64,000 bases of DNA, taken from NCBI GenBank assembly GCA_900546915.1, contig UREY01000001.1, positions 1 to 64,000 of the forward strand, in the 5' to 3' direction. This document shows positions 51,097 through 60,641 of the stretch, piece after piece. Below the pieces are notes generated by a model. That model was not told where the DNA came from. It worked only from the letters and a program-made list of their open reading frames with translations, and did not search any database. The DNA is from an uncultured Eubacteriales bacterium. Its GTDB lineage: Bacteria > Bacillota > Clostridia > Oscillospirales > Oscillospiraceae. Both the position numbers and the translations under genes were made by a program. Within the stretch, counting starts at the first letter, position 1; each line of letters begins with the position of its first letter.

Positions 51097-54000
51097 TTAC
51101 CGATACAACTCGACCAGCTTTAACAGATGCTCGTAGCGCTCTTTGGCAGCCGCCTCATTGCGTGCGAAGAGCTCGCTGGCACGGTCCGGGAATTCCCGCG
51201 TGAGACGGCTATAACGGGCCTCATTCATCAGGAACTCCTGATAGCCGCCTGCAGGGGCCTTGGAATCCAGCGTAAAGGCGGGCTTGCCGGCTTTCAGATT
51301 GTCGGGGTTAAACCGGAACAGATTCCAATACCCACAGGCAACAGCCTTTTTCATCTCGTCCTGGCAATGCATCATGCCGCCTTTAATAGAGTGCATCTCA
51401 CAGGGGGCATAGCCGATAATGAGGGAAGGACCGTGGTAAGCTTCAGCCTCGGTGATCGCCTTGATGGTCTGAGCAGGATTGGCGCCCATGGCAATCTGCG
51501 CCACGTAGACATAGCCATAGGACATTGCAATTTCGGCCAGGGATTTCTTTTTCGTCTCCTTACCGGCAGCCGCGAACTGGGCCACCTGTCCGATGTTGGA
51601 GGACTTGGAAGCTTGTCCACCGGTGTTGGAATACACCTCGGTGTCGAAGACGAAAATATTGACGTCATGATTCTGGGCCAATACATGATCCACACCGCCA
51701 AAGCCGATGTCATATGCCCAGCCGTCGCCGCCAAAAATCCAGACAGATTTCTTGGCCAAATATTCTTTTTTGGAGAGGATATCCGCAGCCAAGGTGCAAG
51801 CCGGGCAATCGCAATGGGTCTTGCCCTGAGCCTTGAGCTCCTGCATATGTGCTACAAACTGAGGAGCCTCTTCACCGAAGACGGCTTTTCCTGCTTCTGA
51901 GCCGGCGAAAGCAATGCCTTCCTCCAGGCCCAAGATGCCTTCTTCCAGTTCCCGGATGTAAGCCTTGGTGGCAGCTTTGTTGGCCTCTCCGTCATGCATG
52001 GTATCCAGCCATGCCTGCGCGGCGGCTTTCAGATCCGCGTTCGTATACGCATGGGCGATGAGGGAGCGAGTTTTCTCCGCCAAGCTCTCCCGAATGGTCT
52101 CCTGGGCAATATACATACCGTAGCCATGCTCGGCGTTGTCTTCAAACAGAGAGTTGGACCAAGCGGGACCGTGGCCATCCTGGTTGGTGCAGTAAGGCGC
52201 TGTGGCAGCGGGTCCGCCCCAGATGGAGGAGCAGCCGGTGGCGTTGGAAATATACATCCGGTCACCAAAGAGCTGCGTGACGAGACGGGCATAGCTGGTT
52301 TCGGCACAACCGGCGCAAGAGCCGGAGAACTCCAGCAGAGGCTGTTTGAACTGGCTGCCCTTGACCGTGTTATCCTGCATTTCTTTCTTCTCTGCCACCG
52401 AGGAGACCATATATTGGAATACATCTTGCTGCTGCAGCTGGCTCTCCTGCGGTACCATCGTCAAAGCATTGGTGGGGCAGACGCCGACACAGACGGCGCA
52501 GCCCATACAATCCAAGGGGGATACCGCCATGGTGTAGGAATATACGCCCTTGCCTTTTCCTGCCTTCACAGGTACAATTTTGGCGCCTGCGGGGGCCTTC
52601 GCAGCTTCCTCCTCCGTCAGGGCAAAGGGACGAATGGTGGCATGGGGGCAAACATAAGCACAGTTGTTACACTGGATGCACTTGGTTTCATCCCAAGCAG
52701 GGACAGTGACGGCAACGCCGCGTTTTTCATATGCAGAAGCACCCAAAGCAAACTGGCCGTCTACATAGTCCTCAAAAGCAGATACAGGAAGGCTGTCTCC
52801 ATCCATCTTGTCCACCGGAGTCAGAATGCTTTGAACCAGCTTCACTGTGTCGGGGTTGCCCACCAGAACCTCTTCCGTGGGGGCATCTACCGCCTCGGCC
52901 CAAGATGCGGGCACGTCAATCTTCACATAGGCCGTAGCGCCGGCATCGATGGCTTTCCAGTTTTTCTCCACCACATCGCGGCCCTTTTTAAGATAAGAGT
53001 GCTCAGCAGCGTCTTTCATATACTGAATGGCCTCAGACTCGGGCATGACTTTTGCCAGGGAGAAGAAAGCGGACTGAAGGATGGTGTTGGTACGTTTTCC
53101 CATCCCGACCTGAATGGCAAGGTCAATGGCGTTGATGGTATACAACTGGACGCCGTGTTTGGCAATATACCGCTTGGTTTCTGCGTTCAAATGGTGCTCC
53201 AATTCTTCAAAGGACCACTGGCAGTTAATCAGGAATACGCCGCCCGGCTTTACATCCTGCACCATCTTATAGCCCTTGGTGATATAAGACGGGTTGTGGC
53301 AAGCCACGAAATCGGCTTTGTTGATGTAGTACGGACTCTTGATTGGCTGGTCGCCGAAACGAAGATGGCTGATGGTGACGCCGCCGGTCTTTTTGGAGTC
53401 GTACTGGAAGTAGGCTTGGACGTACTTGTCGGTATGATCGCCAATAATTTTGATGGAATTCTTGTTGGCGCCGACGGTACCGTCTCCGCCCAATCCCCAG
53501 AATTTGCATTCGATGGTGCCTTCTGCAGCAGTGTTGGGGGAGGGCTTCTCCGCCAAAGACAGATTTGTCACATCGTCTACGATGCCGATGGTGAACTCCC
53601 GCTTGGGCTCCGCCTTTGCCAGTTCCTCATACACAGCAAAGACAGAGGCGGGAGGCGTGTCTTTGGAGCCCAGTCCATACCGGCCGCCGATGACCTTTAC
53701 GTCGGTTTTGCCGGCGTTGGCCAGAGCCATGACAACATCCATGTAAAGAGGCTCGCCCTGAGAGCCGGGCTCCTTGGTGCGGTCCAGTACAGCGATGGAT
53801 TTTGCAGAAGCGGGGATCGCTTCCAGCAATTTTTCGGGGGCAAAGGGCCGGAACAGGCGAACCTTGACCAGGCCAACCTTCTCCCCGTGGGCGTTCATGT
53901 AGTCGATGACTTCCTCTGCTACGTCGCAGATGGAGCCCATAGCGACAATGACCCGATCGGCATCAGGAGCGCCGTAGTAGTTAAAGAGCTTGTAGTCGGT

Positions 54001-54765
54001 GCCCAATTTGGCGTTGACCTGATCCATGTACTTTTCTACTACAGCGGGCAGCGCGTTATAGTACTTATTGCAAGCCTCACGATGCTGGAAGAAGATATCG
54101 CCGTTTTCGTGAGAGCCGCGCATGGCGGGGCGTTCAGGGTTCAGGCTGTGCTGGCGGAAGGCTTCGACTGCCTCCATATTGCACATTTCCTTTAAATCCT
54201 CGTAGTCCCAAATGGCAATTTTTTGAATTTCGTGGGAGGTGCGGAACCCGTCAAAGAAGTTGATGAAAGGAACACGTCCCTCAATTGCAGACAGATGCGC
54301 TACAGCGCCCAGGTCCATAACCTCTTGCGGGTTGGTCTCACACAGCATGGCGAAACCGGTTTGACGGCAGGCATACACGTCGGAATGATCGCCAAAGATA
54401 TTCAGTGCTTGCGTTGCCACCGTACGGGCAGAAACATGAAACACAGCGGGCAGCAGCTCGCCGGCGATCTTATACATATTGGGGATCATCAGCAGCAGGC
54501 CCTGGGAAGCGGTGTACGTGGTTGTCAGGGCACCGGCGGCTAGGGAGCCGTGGACCGTACCGGCAGCGCCGGCTTCAGACTGCATCTCCACAACCTTTAC
54601 CGGGTTCCCGAAAATGTTTTTCCTTCCGGCGGCAGACCACTGGTCTACGTTGTCGGCCATGGGGCTGGAGGGGGTGATGGGATAGATACCAGCTACTTCT
54701 GTAAACGCATAGCTGACATGAGCGGCAGCAGTGTTGCCGTCCATGGTTTTAAATTTTCTGGCCAA
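51097..54765 (-). CDS. nifJ: Pyruvate:ferredoxin (flavodoxin) oxidoreductase
   Basis: Converts pyruvate to acetyl-CoA and CO2 while reducing ferredoxin, the core energy step of many anaerobes. The single 1222-residue chain carries all PFOR domains: the pyruvate-binding N-terminus (GIYPITPSSPMADNVD), transketolase-like domains, a two-cluster ferredoxin insert (CIQCNNCAYVCP and CMGCAVCVGVCP), a Cys for the proximal cluster (CAGCAETSY), and the thiamine-diphosphate motif GGDGWAYDIGFGG with SNTGGQ. The start is TTG at 54765, 8 to 9 bases after AGGAGGT. It is a monocistronic gene with its own promoter. Confidence 0.96.
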   Translation of the reverse strand: MARKFKTMDGNTAAAHVSYAFTEVAGIYPITPSSPMADNVDQWSAAGRKNIFGNPVKVVEMQSEAGAAGTVHGSLAAGALTTTYTASQGLLLMIPNMYKIAGELLPAVFHVSARTVATQALNIFGDHSDVYACRQTGFAMLCETNPQEVMDLGAVAHLSAIEGRVPFINFFDGFRTSHEIQKIAIWDYEDLKEMCNMEAVEAFRQHSLNPERPAMRGSHENGDIFFQHREACNKYYNALPAVVEKYMDQVNAKLGTDYKLFNYYGAPDADRVIVAMGSICDVAEEVIDYMNAHGEKVGLVKVRLFRPFAPEKLLEAIPASAKSIAVLDRTKEPGSQGEPLYMDVVMALANAGKTDVKVIGGRYGLGSKDTPPASVFAVYEELAKAEPKREFTIGIVDDVTNLSLAEKPSPNTAAEGTIECKFWGLGGDGTVGANKNSIKIIGDHTDKYVQAYFQYDSKKTGGVTISHLRFGDQPIKSPYYINKADFVACHNPSYITKGYKMVQDVKPGGVFLINCQWSFEELEHHLNAETKRYIAKHGVQLYTINAIDLAIQVGMGKRTNTILQSAFFSLAKVMPESEAIQYMKDAAEHSYLKKGRDVVEKNWKAIDAGATAYVKIDVPASWAEAVDAPTEEVLVGNPDTVKLVQSILTPVDKMDGDSLPVSAFEDYVDGQFALGASAYEKRGVAVTVPAWDETKCIQCNNCAYVCPHATIRPFALTEEEAAKAPAGAKIVPVKAGKGKGVYSYTMAVSPLDCMGCAVCVGVCPTNALTMVPQESQLQQQDVFQYMVSSVAEKKEMQDNTVKGSQFKQPLLEFSGSCAGCAETSYARLVTQLFGDRMYISNATGCSSIWGGPAATAPYCTNQDGHGPAWSNSLFEDNAEHGYGMYIAQETIRESLAEKTRSLIAHAYTNADLKAAAQAWLDTMHDGEANKAATKAYIRELEEGILGLEEGIAFAGSEAGKAVFGEEAPQFVAHMQELKAQGKTHCDCPACTLAADILSKKEYLAKKSVWIFGGDGWAYDIGFGGVDHVLAQNHDVNIFVFDTEVYSNTGGQASKSSNIGQVAQFAAAGKETKKKSLAEIAMSYGYVYVAQIAMGANPAQTIKAITEAEAYHGPSLIIGYAPCEMHSIKGGMMHCQDEMKKAVACGYWNLFRFNPDNLKAGKPAFTLDSKAPAGGYQEFLMNEARYSRLTREFPDRASELFARNEAAAKERYEHLLKLVELYR

Positions 54766-54805
54766 AGTGAAATACCTCCTAAAGTATTCAAATTGTGACG
54801 CTTAT

Positions 54806-54834
54806 ATCATAGCACCAAACCGCCCATTTGTAAA
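54806..54834 (-). promoter_or_regulatory. Promoter of nifJ
   Basis: Minus-strand TTTACA (54829-54834), 17-base spacer, TATGAT (54806-54811) with an extended TGC before it. Confidence 0.75.
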
Positions 54835-54904
54835 TCGGAAAAATCTTGCCTTCGGGAAGTTTTACACTTTTTTGCGAAATTCTGACTGTGATCAAAAGAA
54901 GTAT

Positions 54905-54933
54905 TTGTCTTTTTTGCTTGTATGTTGTATGAT
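54905..54933 (+). promoter_or_regulatory. Promoter of comM
   Basis: TTGTCT (54905-54910), 17-base spacer, TATGAT (54928-54933), divergent from the nifJ promoter and about 70 bases away. Confidence 0.6.
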
Positions 54934-54966
54934 ATAGGTAAACTAAGCGATACGTGAGGTGATTTT

Positions 54967-56481
54967 GTGATTTGCTGTGTTCGGTCTCTTGGTTTGGCGG
55001 GAATTGCCGGATGTATGGTTATGGCAGAGTGCTTCTTATCGAACGGACTTCCGGCGTTCGAAATCGTGGGTCTGCCGGATGCGGCCGTGAAAGAATCCAG
55101 AGAACGGGTACGGGCTGCGGCAAAAAGCAGCGGATTTAAATTTCCGGTGAGCCGTATTACGGTAAATCTGGCGCCGGCCGGCGTACGGAAGACCGGGACG
55201 ATGTATGATTTGCCCATTCTTTTGGGCTTATTATCAGCCTCCCGGCTTGTAAAACCGCCGACTCAGGATCAGGCCTTTCTGGGTGAGTTGAGTTTGGAGG
55301 GGAACCTGCGCCCGGTCTCCGGAGTCTTACCTATGGCCTTGGCCGCCAGAGATGCCGGCATTCGTACGCTTTTTGTACCGGCTGAAAATGCGGCGGAGGC
55401 AACTCTGGCGAGGGGACCGGAGGTGATCCCGGTCACAAGCGTCCTCCAGCTGGCGGCCCATCTCAACGGAGATCGCCTCATTCCGCCGGAGCCTCTTTGG
55501 GAGCCGCAAGCGGGGGGCGGTGTGGATTTGGATTTTCAAGAGGTCAAGGGGCAGGAAAACGTCAAAAGAGCTCTGGAGATTGCGGCTGCCGGAGGCCACA
55601 ATGTTCTTTTGGTGGGGCCGCCCGGCTCTGGAAAAAGCATGCTCAGTAAACGCTTGCCTTCGATCCTGCCGGATATGACCTGGGAAGAATCGCTGGAGGT
55701 GTCCAAGGTTTATTCCGTTCTGGGACTCCTGACCAAACAGCAGCCGTTGATTCAAAAGCGCCCTTTTCGCAGTCCCCACCACACGGTTTCGGCTGCAGGA
55801 TTGGCCGGAGGCGGTTCCAATCCCAGGCCGGGAGAGATCTCCATGGCCCATCAGGGTGTTTTATTTCTGGATGAATTGCCGGAATTCAAAAAAGATACGC
55901 TGGATATCATGCGTCAGCCCTTGGAAGACGGCAAAGTGACCATTTCCAGGGCCAACGGTGCTGTGACCTATCCGGCAGAGTTTATGCTGGTGTGTGCGAT
56001 GAACCCCTGCAAGTGCGGTTGGTATGGGGACCCGTCCGACCGTTGTATCTGCTCGCAGGCGGCGGTGGAGACGTATCAAAGCCGCATTTCCGGACCGCTG
56101 TTAGACCGGATTGATCTCATTGTAGACGTACCCGCATTACAGTATGAGGACTTGAGACGGAAAGAAGCTGCTGAAAGCTCCGCAGACATCCGGCATCGGG
56201 TGAATGCGGCACGGCAGCGGCAGCACCGGCGTTTTCAGGAATTGAGTATCCATTGTAACGCGCGTATGAGTTCCGCGCAGACACAAAAGTTTTGCACTCT
56301 GAGTGAGGCATGCTCCCAGCTCATGAAGGCTGCCTTTCAGTCTATGAATTTGACGGCCCGCAGTTATGACCGGATTCTTCGGGTGGCTCGGACGATTGCA
56401 GATTTGGATGGCTGCACGGAAATTCAACCCAATCATGTGGCGGAGGCCATACAATACCGTGCTACAGCGCTGGGCGGCTGA
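54967..56481 (+). CDS. comM: ComM/YifB-family Mg-chelatase-like AAA+ ATPase
   Basis: Hexameric helicase-like protein; in naturally competent bacteria ComM promotes branch migration of incoming DNA. The N-terminal ribosomal-S5-like domain contains FEIVGLPDAAVKESRERVRAA and VNLAPAGVRKTG. Walker A is GPPGSGKS (about residue 217), Walker B FLDELPEF, and the C-terminal Mg-chelatase lid ends near ARSYDRILRVARTIADL. 504 residues. Start GTG at 54967 after GAGGTGA. No other competence gene is in the window. Confidence 0.9.
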   Translation: MICCVRSLGLAGIAGCMVMAECFLSNGLPAFEIVGLPDAAVKESRERVRAAAKSSGFKFPVSRITVNLAPAGVRKTGTMYDLPILLGLLSASRLVKPPTQDQAFLGELSLEGNLRPVSGVLPMALAARDAGIRTLFVPAENAAEATLARGPEVIPVTSVLQLAAHLNGDRLIPPEPLWEPQAGGGVDLDFQEVKGQENVKRALEIAAAGGHNVLLVGPPGSGKSMLSKRLPSILPDMTWEESLEVSKVYSVLGLLTKQQPLIQKRPFRSPHHTVSAAGLAGGGSNPRPGEISMAHQGVLFLDELPEFKKDTLDIMRQPLEDGKVTISRANGAVTYPAEFMLVCAMNPCKCGWYGDPSDRCICSQAAVETYQSRISGPLLDRIDLIVDVPALQYEDLRRKEAAESSADIRHRVNAARQRQHRRFQELSIHCNARMSSAQTQKFCTLSEACSQLMKAAFQSMNLTARSYDRILRVARTIADLDGCTEIQPNHVAEAIQYRATALGG

Positions 56482-56530
56482 TGTCTGCAGAAGCAGAAAA
56501 GACCGGAAGGGGCGGGAATACGCGGCAAGC

Positions 56531-56566
56531 AAATTGACCAACTCGCTTTTTCGAGTTGGTCAATTT
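56531..56566. terminator. Bidirectional terminator between comM and argS
   Basis: 15-base-pair stem AAATTGACCAACTCG / CGAGTTGGTCAATTT around CTTTTT, between two convergent genes, with a T run on the plus side. Confidence 0.9.
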
Positions 56567-56576
56567 TAATTCAGTA

Positions 56577-58328
56577 TTACATTTTTTCCGGCGCTTGAAA
56601 GCCTAGCAGATCAACGCACTGTTCCAAAATGTCCTTTGCTAAGCCGATGAGCGCAATATAACCTTTTTGAAGGACGGAATCGGACTCTGTGAGAATTCTG
56701 GTTTCGTGATAAAATGCGTTAACCGTGCCGGCCAGCTCATAAATATAACTGCAAATTAAATTGGGGGAGGAGGTACGGTACGCTCCCTCTAAGGCTGGAG
56801 CCAATTTGGTTATGGAGAGCATCAAATTCTTTTGCGCCTCACTGACGGGGGCCTGAATTTCCAAATGCCGCCAAGGGCCGAACCGAGACAAAATACTTTT
56901 GATTCGGACGATGGTATAGAGAATATACGGGCCCGTATTTCCCTCAAATGCGGCAAACCGGTCCATGTCAAAAATATAGTCCTTGGTGGGCTGATTGGAC
57001 AGATCGCCATATTTTAACGCAGCCATGGCAACCCGGCGCGTAGTTTCTTCCACCTGGTTTTCTTCCACAATTTGATTTTCTACCACTTTGTTCCGGACGA
57101 ACTCCGTAATATCGGCCATGAGCTGTTCCAGGCGCATGACACCGCCGGCCCTGGTTTTAAAGGGTTTTCCATCTTTGCCGTTCATTGTGCCAAAACCTAA
57201 AAACTCTAAATCTGTTTCGTTCCGAACAATGCCGGCTTTTCGGGCGGCCCGGAAGACCTGCTCGAAATGAAGGCTCTGCCGTTTGTCGGCCAGGTAAAGC
57301 ACCTTGTCCGGGTGGAAATCCCGCTCGCGTTGCACCAGAGTGGCCAGGTCTGTCGTATCGTACAGAATGGCCCCGTCGGACTTTACTAAAATGCAAGGCG
57401 GGATTTCCTTTTTATCTCCCTCTTCGGCAACGGGGAGAATCAGCGCTCCATAGCTTTTTACGGCCAATCCCTTTGCCTGCAGCATTTCCAGCATGGGTTC
57501 AATATCCGGCTGGGCGTCGCTTTCCCCCAACCAGGACTCGAAATGAACCCCCAATTTGTCATAATTTTTGCGGATATCGGCCAGAGATACATCCATAATG
57601 TGTCTCCACAGAGCCCGGTAGCCCGCTCTGCCGTTTTGGAGGGCAAATGTGGCGGCGTGGGCCCGTTGCGCAAAATCGGCGTCGGTTTTACTCCGGGCAG
57701 AGGCAGCGGGATAGATGGCTTCCAGCTCCGAAATGGTAAAGGGCGCTTCGGAGGGGTACGGGCCTGGAAAGCTGTCATCAAAATAGCACAAATCCGGCTG
57801 CTGATCCTGCAGCTGAGCGATGATGAGGCCCATCTGCAGGCCCCAGTCTCCCAGGTGCACGTCGCCGATGGTGCGGTTACCGAAGAATTTGTATATCCGT
57901 TTCATGCTCTCGCCAATGATTGCAGAGCGCAGATGTCCAATATGCAGGGGTTTGGCCACGTTGGGACCGCCGTAATCCACCACGACCGTCTTTGGGGTTT
58001 CTTCCTTTTCTACGCCGAAATCCGGAGCGGTCCGCATTTCTGCCAGATAGCGCTGCAAAAATGAGCCCGAGACCCGAAGATTGATAAAACCCGGAGCCAT
58101 GGCAGTCACCGACTCAAAATCCTGGGGCTGCAGCTGTTCCACGACAGCCTGGGCAATCTGCATGGGCGCTTTCCCATAAGCTTTGGCGGCAGCCAAAGCG
58201 CCGTTACATTGATACTCGCACAAATCCGGCCGGTTGGAAACCGTTACCCGGCCATAAGTCCGGTCATAACCTGCCGCCTCGAAGGCCGCAGCCATTTTGC
58301 CGGAAATGAGATCCAGAACTTTTTCCAT
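56577..58328 (-). CDS. argS: Arginyl-tRNA synthetase
   Basis: Class I synthetase charging tRNA-Arg. The N-terminal Add1 domain is followed by VVDYGGPNVAKPLHIGHLRS, the extended HIGH motif of ArgRS, and the catalytic and DALR anticodon domains (ending ETRILTE). The KMSKS equivalent region includes KPFKTRAGG, since ArgRS often lacks a canonical KMSKS. 583 residues. ATG at 58328 follows GTGAGGA; an earlier in-frame ATG at 58379 has no ribosome site. Confidence 0.94.
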   Translation of the reverse strand: MEKVLDLISGKMAAAFEAAGYDRTYGRVTVSNRPDLCEYQCNGALAAAKAYGKAPMQIAQAVVEQLQPQDFESVTAMAPGFINLRVSGSFLQRYLAEMRTAPDFGVEKEETPKTVVVDYGGPNVAKPLHIGHLRSAIIGESMKRIYKFFGNRTIGDVHLGDWGLQMGLIIAQLQDQQPDLCYFDDSFPGPYPSEAPFTISELEAIYPAASARSKTDADFAQRAHAATFALQNGRAGYRALWRHIMDVSLADIRKNYDKLGVHFESWLGESDAQPDIEPMLEMLQAKGLAVKSYGALILPVAEEGDKKEIPPCILVKSDGAILYDTTDLATLVQRERDFHPDKVLYLADKRQSLHFEQVFRAARKAGIVRNETDLEFLGFGTMNGKDGKPFKTRAGGVMRLEQLMADITEFVRNKVVENQIVEENQVEETTRRVAMAALKYGDLSNQPTKDYIFDMDRFAAFEGNTGPYILYTIVRIKSILSRFGPWRHLEIQAPVSEAQKNLMLSITKLAPALEGAYRTSSPNLICSYIYELAGTVNAFYHETRILTESDSVLQKGYIALIGLAKDILEQCVDLLGFQAPEKM

Positions 58329-58418
58329 GAAATATTCCTCACTTGCTGTTGTCGTGTCCTTAACTATAGCAAACATCATGGAAAATGTACAGAGAAATTT
58401 TTAAAAAACCGTTTTAGA

Positions 58419-58928
58419 CTAAAAGAAAAGCCGGGCGGTAAGAGATGCAACACAGAAACCGGTCAGGTCTGCTAACAGTGCGGCCGGTACGGCATAGCGC
58501 GTCCGGCGGACTCCGGCGGCGCCGAAATAAACGCTGATGGTATAGAATGTAGTTTCTGTACTGCCCAGCATAATGGCGGCAGTCCGGCCTATCGGGCTAT
58601 CCGGACCATACTGTGCCATGAGATCAGCGCCTACCGCCAAGGCAGCGCTGCCGCTGATGGGACGCACCAGAACCAAAGCGGCAGTTTCCGGCGGAATTCC
58701 AAAGAAAGAAAAAACAGGGGAGAGAAAATTTGCTGCGGCTTCCATGGCGCCGGAGGCTCGAAGCATATGAACAGCAGTCAGCAGAGCAATCAAAGCCGGA
58801 GCAATGGAGACCAGGAGCTTCAACCCGCCGGATGCCCCGGTCAAAAGCTCTTCATATACATTTTCCCGCCGACCCAGGGCGAAAAGCGCGACCACCGCCA
58901 GCAGAATCGGAATGACATAGTCAGTCAT
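58419..58928 (-). CDS. spmB: Spore maturation protein B
   Basis: 169-residue nucleoside-recognition (Gate-domain) membrane protein with about five helices and the conserved VLVRPISGSAALAVG and GSTETTFYTISVYFG motifs. SpmA and SpmB together help dehydrate the spore core; loss raises core water and lowers heat resistance in Bacillus. ATG at 58928 overlaps spmA's end by 8 bases. Confidence 0.93.
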   Translation of the reverse strand: MTDYVIPILLAVVALFALGRRENVYEELLTGASGGLKLLVSIAPALIALLTAVHMLRASGAMEAAANFLSPVFSFFGIPPETAALVLVRPISGSAALAVGADLMAQYGPDSPIGRTAAIMLGSTETTFYTISVYFGAAGVRRTRYAVPAALLADLTGFCVASLTARLFF

Positions 58929-59505
58929 GCTTGCTCACCCGTTGAAGAAGAAAGGCGGCTAGAAGTCCTACTGAAACTGAACACAATGAAGTAACCCAAA
59001 CAGCCGGTAAGATGTCAAACGGCGCCGCACACCCCAGACCGGCCCGGACCGCTGCCACATTGGCCGGTATTAGCTGGATCGAGGCGGTGTTCATCACAAT
59101 TAACCGGCACATTTCGTGACTGGCCTCGCCGGGTTTTGCGTATCGGCTCATGCGTTTGGTGGCAGCAATTCCCATCGGTGTCGCAGCATTGCCAAGGCCC
59201 AGGAGATTGGCGCAGACGTTGGCAGAAATGAGATTGCCCACTTTGGCGTCCCGCCGGGCACTGGGAAACAGCCGGTCGATCACGGGGCTTAAAAAGCGCG
59301 CCAGGATGCGGTTGAGGCCTGCTTTTTCCATAACCTGTCCAACGCCGGACCAGAGGCATACAGCCCCAGCCATGGAGAATGTAAGGGTAACACCGGCCTG
59401 TGCGCCTTCCAATACGGCTTGGGATAAAGCGCCTCCCGTACCGCTCCAAAAAGAAAATAATACCGCGATTAGGATCATCCCGGTCCAGATATATGCCATG
59501 ACCAT
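58921..59505 (-). CDS. spmA: Spore maturation protein A
   Basis: Partner of SpmB, 194 residues, nucleoside-recognition membrane fold. Conserved motifs include GLGNAATPMGIAATK and MNTASIQLIPANVAAVR. ATG at 59505 lies 6 to 7 bases after GAGGAGGG; a second ATG two codons in is less likely. A sigma-E-like promoter lies just upstream, as expected for a mother-cell gene. Confidence 0.93.
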   Translation of the reverse strand: MVMAYIWTGMILIAVLFSFWSGTGGALSQAVLEGAQAGVTLTFSMAGAVCLWSGVGQVMEKAGLNRILARFLSPVIDRLFPSARRDAKVGNLISANVCANLLGLGNAATPMGIAATKRMSRYAKPGEASHEMCRLIVMNTASIQLIPANVAAVRAGLGCAAPFDILPAVWVTSLCSVSVGLLAAFLLQRVSKHD

Positions 59506-59527
59506 GACAAGCCCTCCTCTCAGAAGG

Positions 59528-59556
59528 ACGGTATGAAATCGAGCACAAGCTTATGC
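59528..59556 (-). promoter_or_regulatory. Candidate sigma-E promoter of spmAB
   Basis: On the minus strand GCATAA (59551-59556) and CATACCGT (59528-59535) have the ATA-N16-CATAC arrangement of mother-cell sigma-E promoters; only the last bases of the -10 differ from CATACAAT. Confidence 0.5.
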
Positions 59557-59587
59557 AATATTTTTTGTGTTTTACCAAATGAAATAT

Positions 59588-59616
59588 TTGACAGATGTTG
59601 TCGATTCATTTATAAT
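59588..59616 (+). promoter_or_regulatory. Consensus sigma-A promoter of abrB
   Basis: TTGACA (59588-59593), 17-base spacer, TATAAT (59611-59616): a perfect match to both hexamers and spacing, about 70 bases before the ATG. Confidence 0.9.
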
Positions 59617-59684
59617 AGGGAAAAGACGTCGGATGACGCCGCCATTGAGGGAAGGTTACTACAGCGGAAGAAAGGAGATTCCAT

Positions 59685-59930
59685 ATGAAATCAACGGGAA
59701 TTGTTCGTAGAGTCGATGAGCTAGGGCGTGTGGTACTGCCGGTCGAACTGCGCCGTACGCTGGACATTGCAGAGCGCGATGCTCTGGAAATTTATGTAGA
59801 CGGCACTTCAGTGATTCTGCGAAAATATGAACCGACTTGTGTTTTTTGCAGCTCCTCCAGAGGTGTTTTAGCCTATCGAGAGAAGAATATTTGCAGAGAC
59901 TGCATTCGTATGCTGCAGCAGCTGGGCTAA
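59685..59930 (+). CDS. abrB: AbrB/SpoVT-type transition-state regulator with a Cys4 tail
   Basis: 81-residue dimeric DNA-binding protein. Residues 1-48 match the swapped-hairpin AbrB domain almost word for word with Bacillus AbrB (STGIVRRVDELGRVVLPVE). The C-terminal 30 residues differ from Bacillus: Cys52, Cys55, Cys70 and Cys73 form CxxC-x14-CxxC, a likely small zinc-ribbon, as seen in clostridial AbrB proteins. It would repress post-exponential and sporulation genes. ATG at 59685 follows AAAGGAG. Confidence 0.92.
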   Translation: MKSTGIVRRVDELGRVVLPVELRRTLDIAERDALEIYVDGTSVILRKYEPTCVFCSSSRGVLAYREKNICRDCIRMLQQLG

Positions 59931-59974
59931 TGGAACCTGTCGCATCGGCTTGCCGTATGATACAAATGCAAAGA

Positions 59975-60022
59975 CTCGTACCGGTTGGACCAGTTCCGGC
60001 TTCCAACTTGTACGAGCCTTTT
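59975..60022 (+). terminator. Terminator of abrB
   Basis: Arms CTCGTAC (59975-59981) and GTACGAG (60010-60016) with an inner TTGGA/TCCAA, then CCTTTTG, 45 bases past the stop. Confidence 0.6.
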
Positions 60023-60436
60023 GATATAACGCACCCTGTTTCATGGAGCTGAATAATTAAAATGCTGATGTCGACTCCTTTTCATTTCCCGGGAAAATAG
60101 GAAAAAGCGGCTTGGTTTTTCGTCCCGCAACAGGGGAGAATTGGTCTCGGCAGTGCCGCCAGCCGGGCGACATCCGGCTTCTTATTTTATCGCTTTTCAG
60201 ACAAAATACCGGATAGACGGAGACAAAGCTACACGTTGTCTTCGCTTTTTCTTTCATTCGGAGTCATTTTTCAAGTTCCATCCGAATCGTGTCCACAAAC
60301 TTCGGATTTTGGTTCTTACATGCATAGGGATTATGTCAAACCCGGGCTGCATAAAAAACAGCAGCAAAATGTTACCAATTTGTAACAAAACAAGTAATTT
60401 TTTCCACTTTAGATCAGAGGACACCTTGTGAATCTC

Positions 60437-60578
60437 TGTGGAAAACCCTGTGGAGAATGTGCATAACTCTGGTTCAGAACGTGGATATTCAAATTATTGT
60501 AAACCGAAACCGGGGGAATATACAGGGATTTTCAGAGATGCTGTCGAAATTTGAGTGCCGTCACGGAGGTTTTCCACA
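60437..60578 (+). other. Cluster of DnaA-box-like 9-mers in a 700-base non-coding stretch
   Basis: Three 9-mers nearly abut: TGTGGAAAA (60437), TGTGGAGAA (60449) and TGTGCATAA (60458, a perfect reverse DnaA box TTATGCACA). A fourth, TTTTCCACA, lies at 60570-60578 on the other strand. All are within one mismatch of TTATNCACA. The non-coding stretch 59931-60641 also contains AT-rich sequence at 60350-60410 and the abrB terminator, with no gene I can support. No dnaA gene is present here. Confidence 0.5.
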
Positions 60579-60641
60579 GAAGGAGCAAATACCTTTTGCG
60601 ATCTGTGACATACTAAAGGAAACGTGCGAGGAGGCACTATC

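Noticed and set aside
51994..54195. 733-residue open frame on the plus strand opposite nifJ
   Set aside because: It is the antisense shadow of nifJ, whose protein motifs are complete in the other frame; no ribosome site or family pattern.
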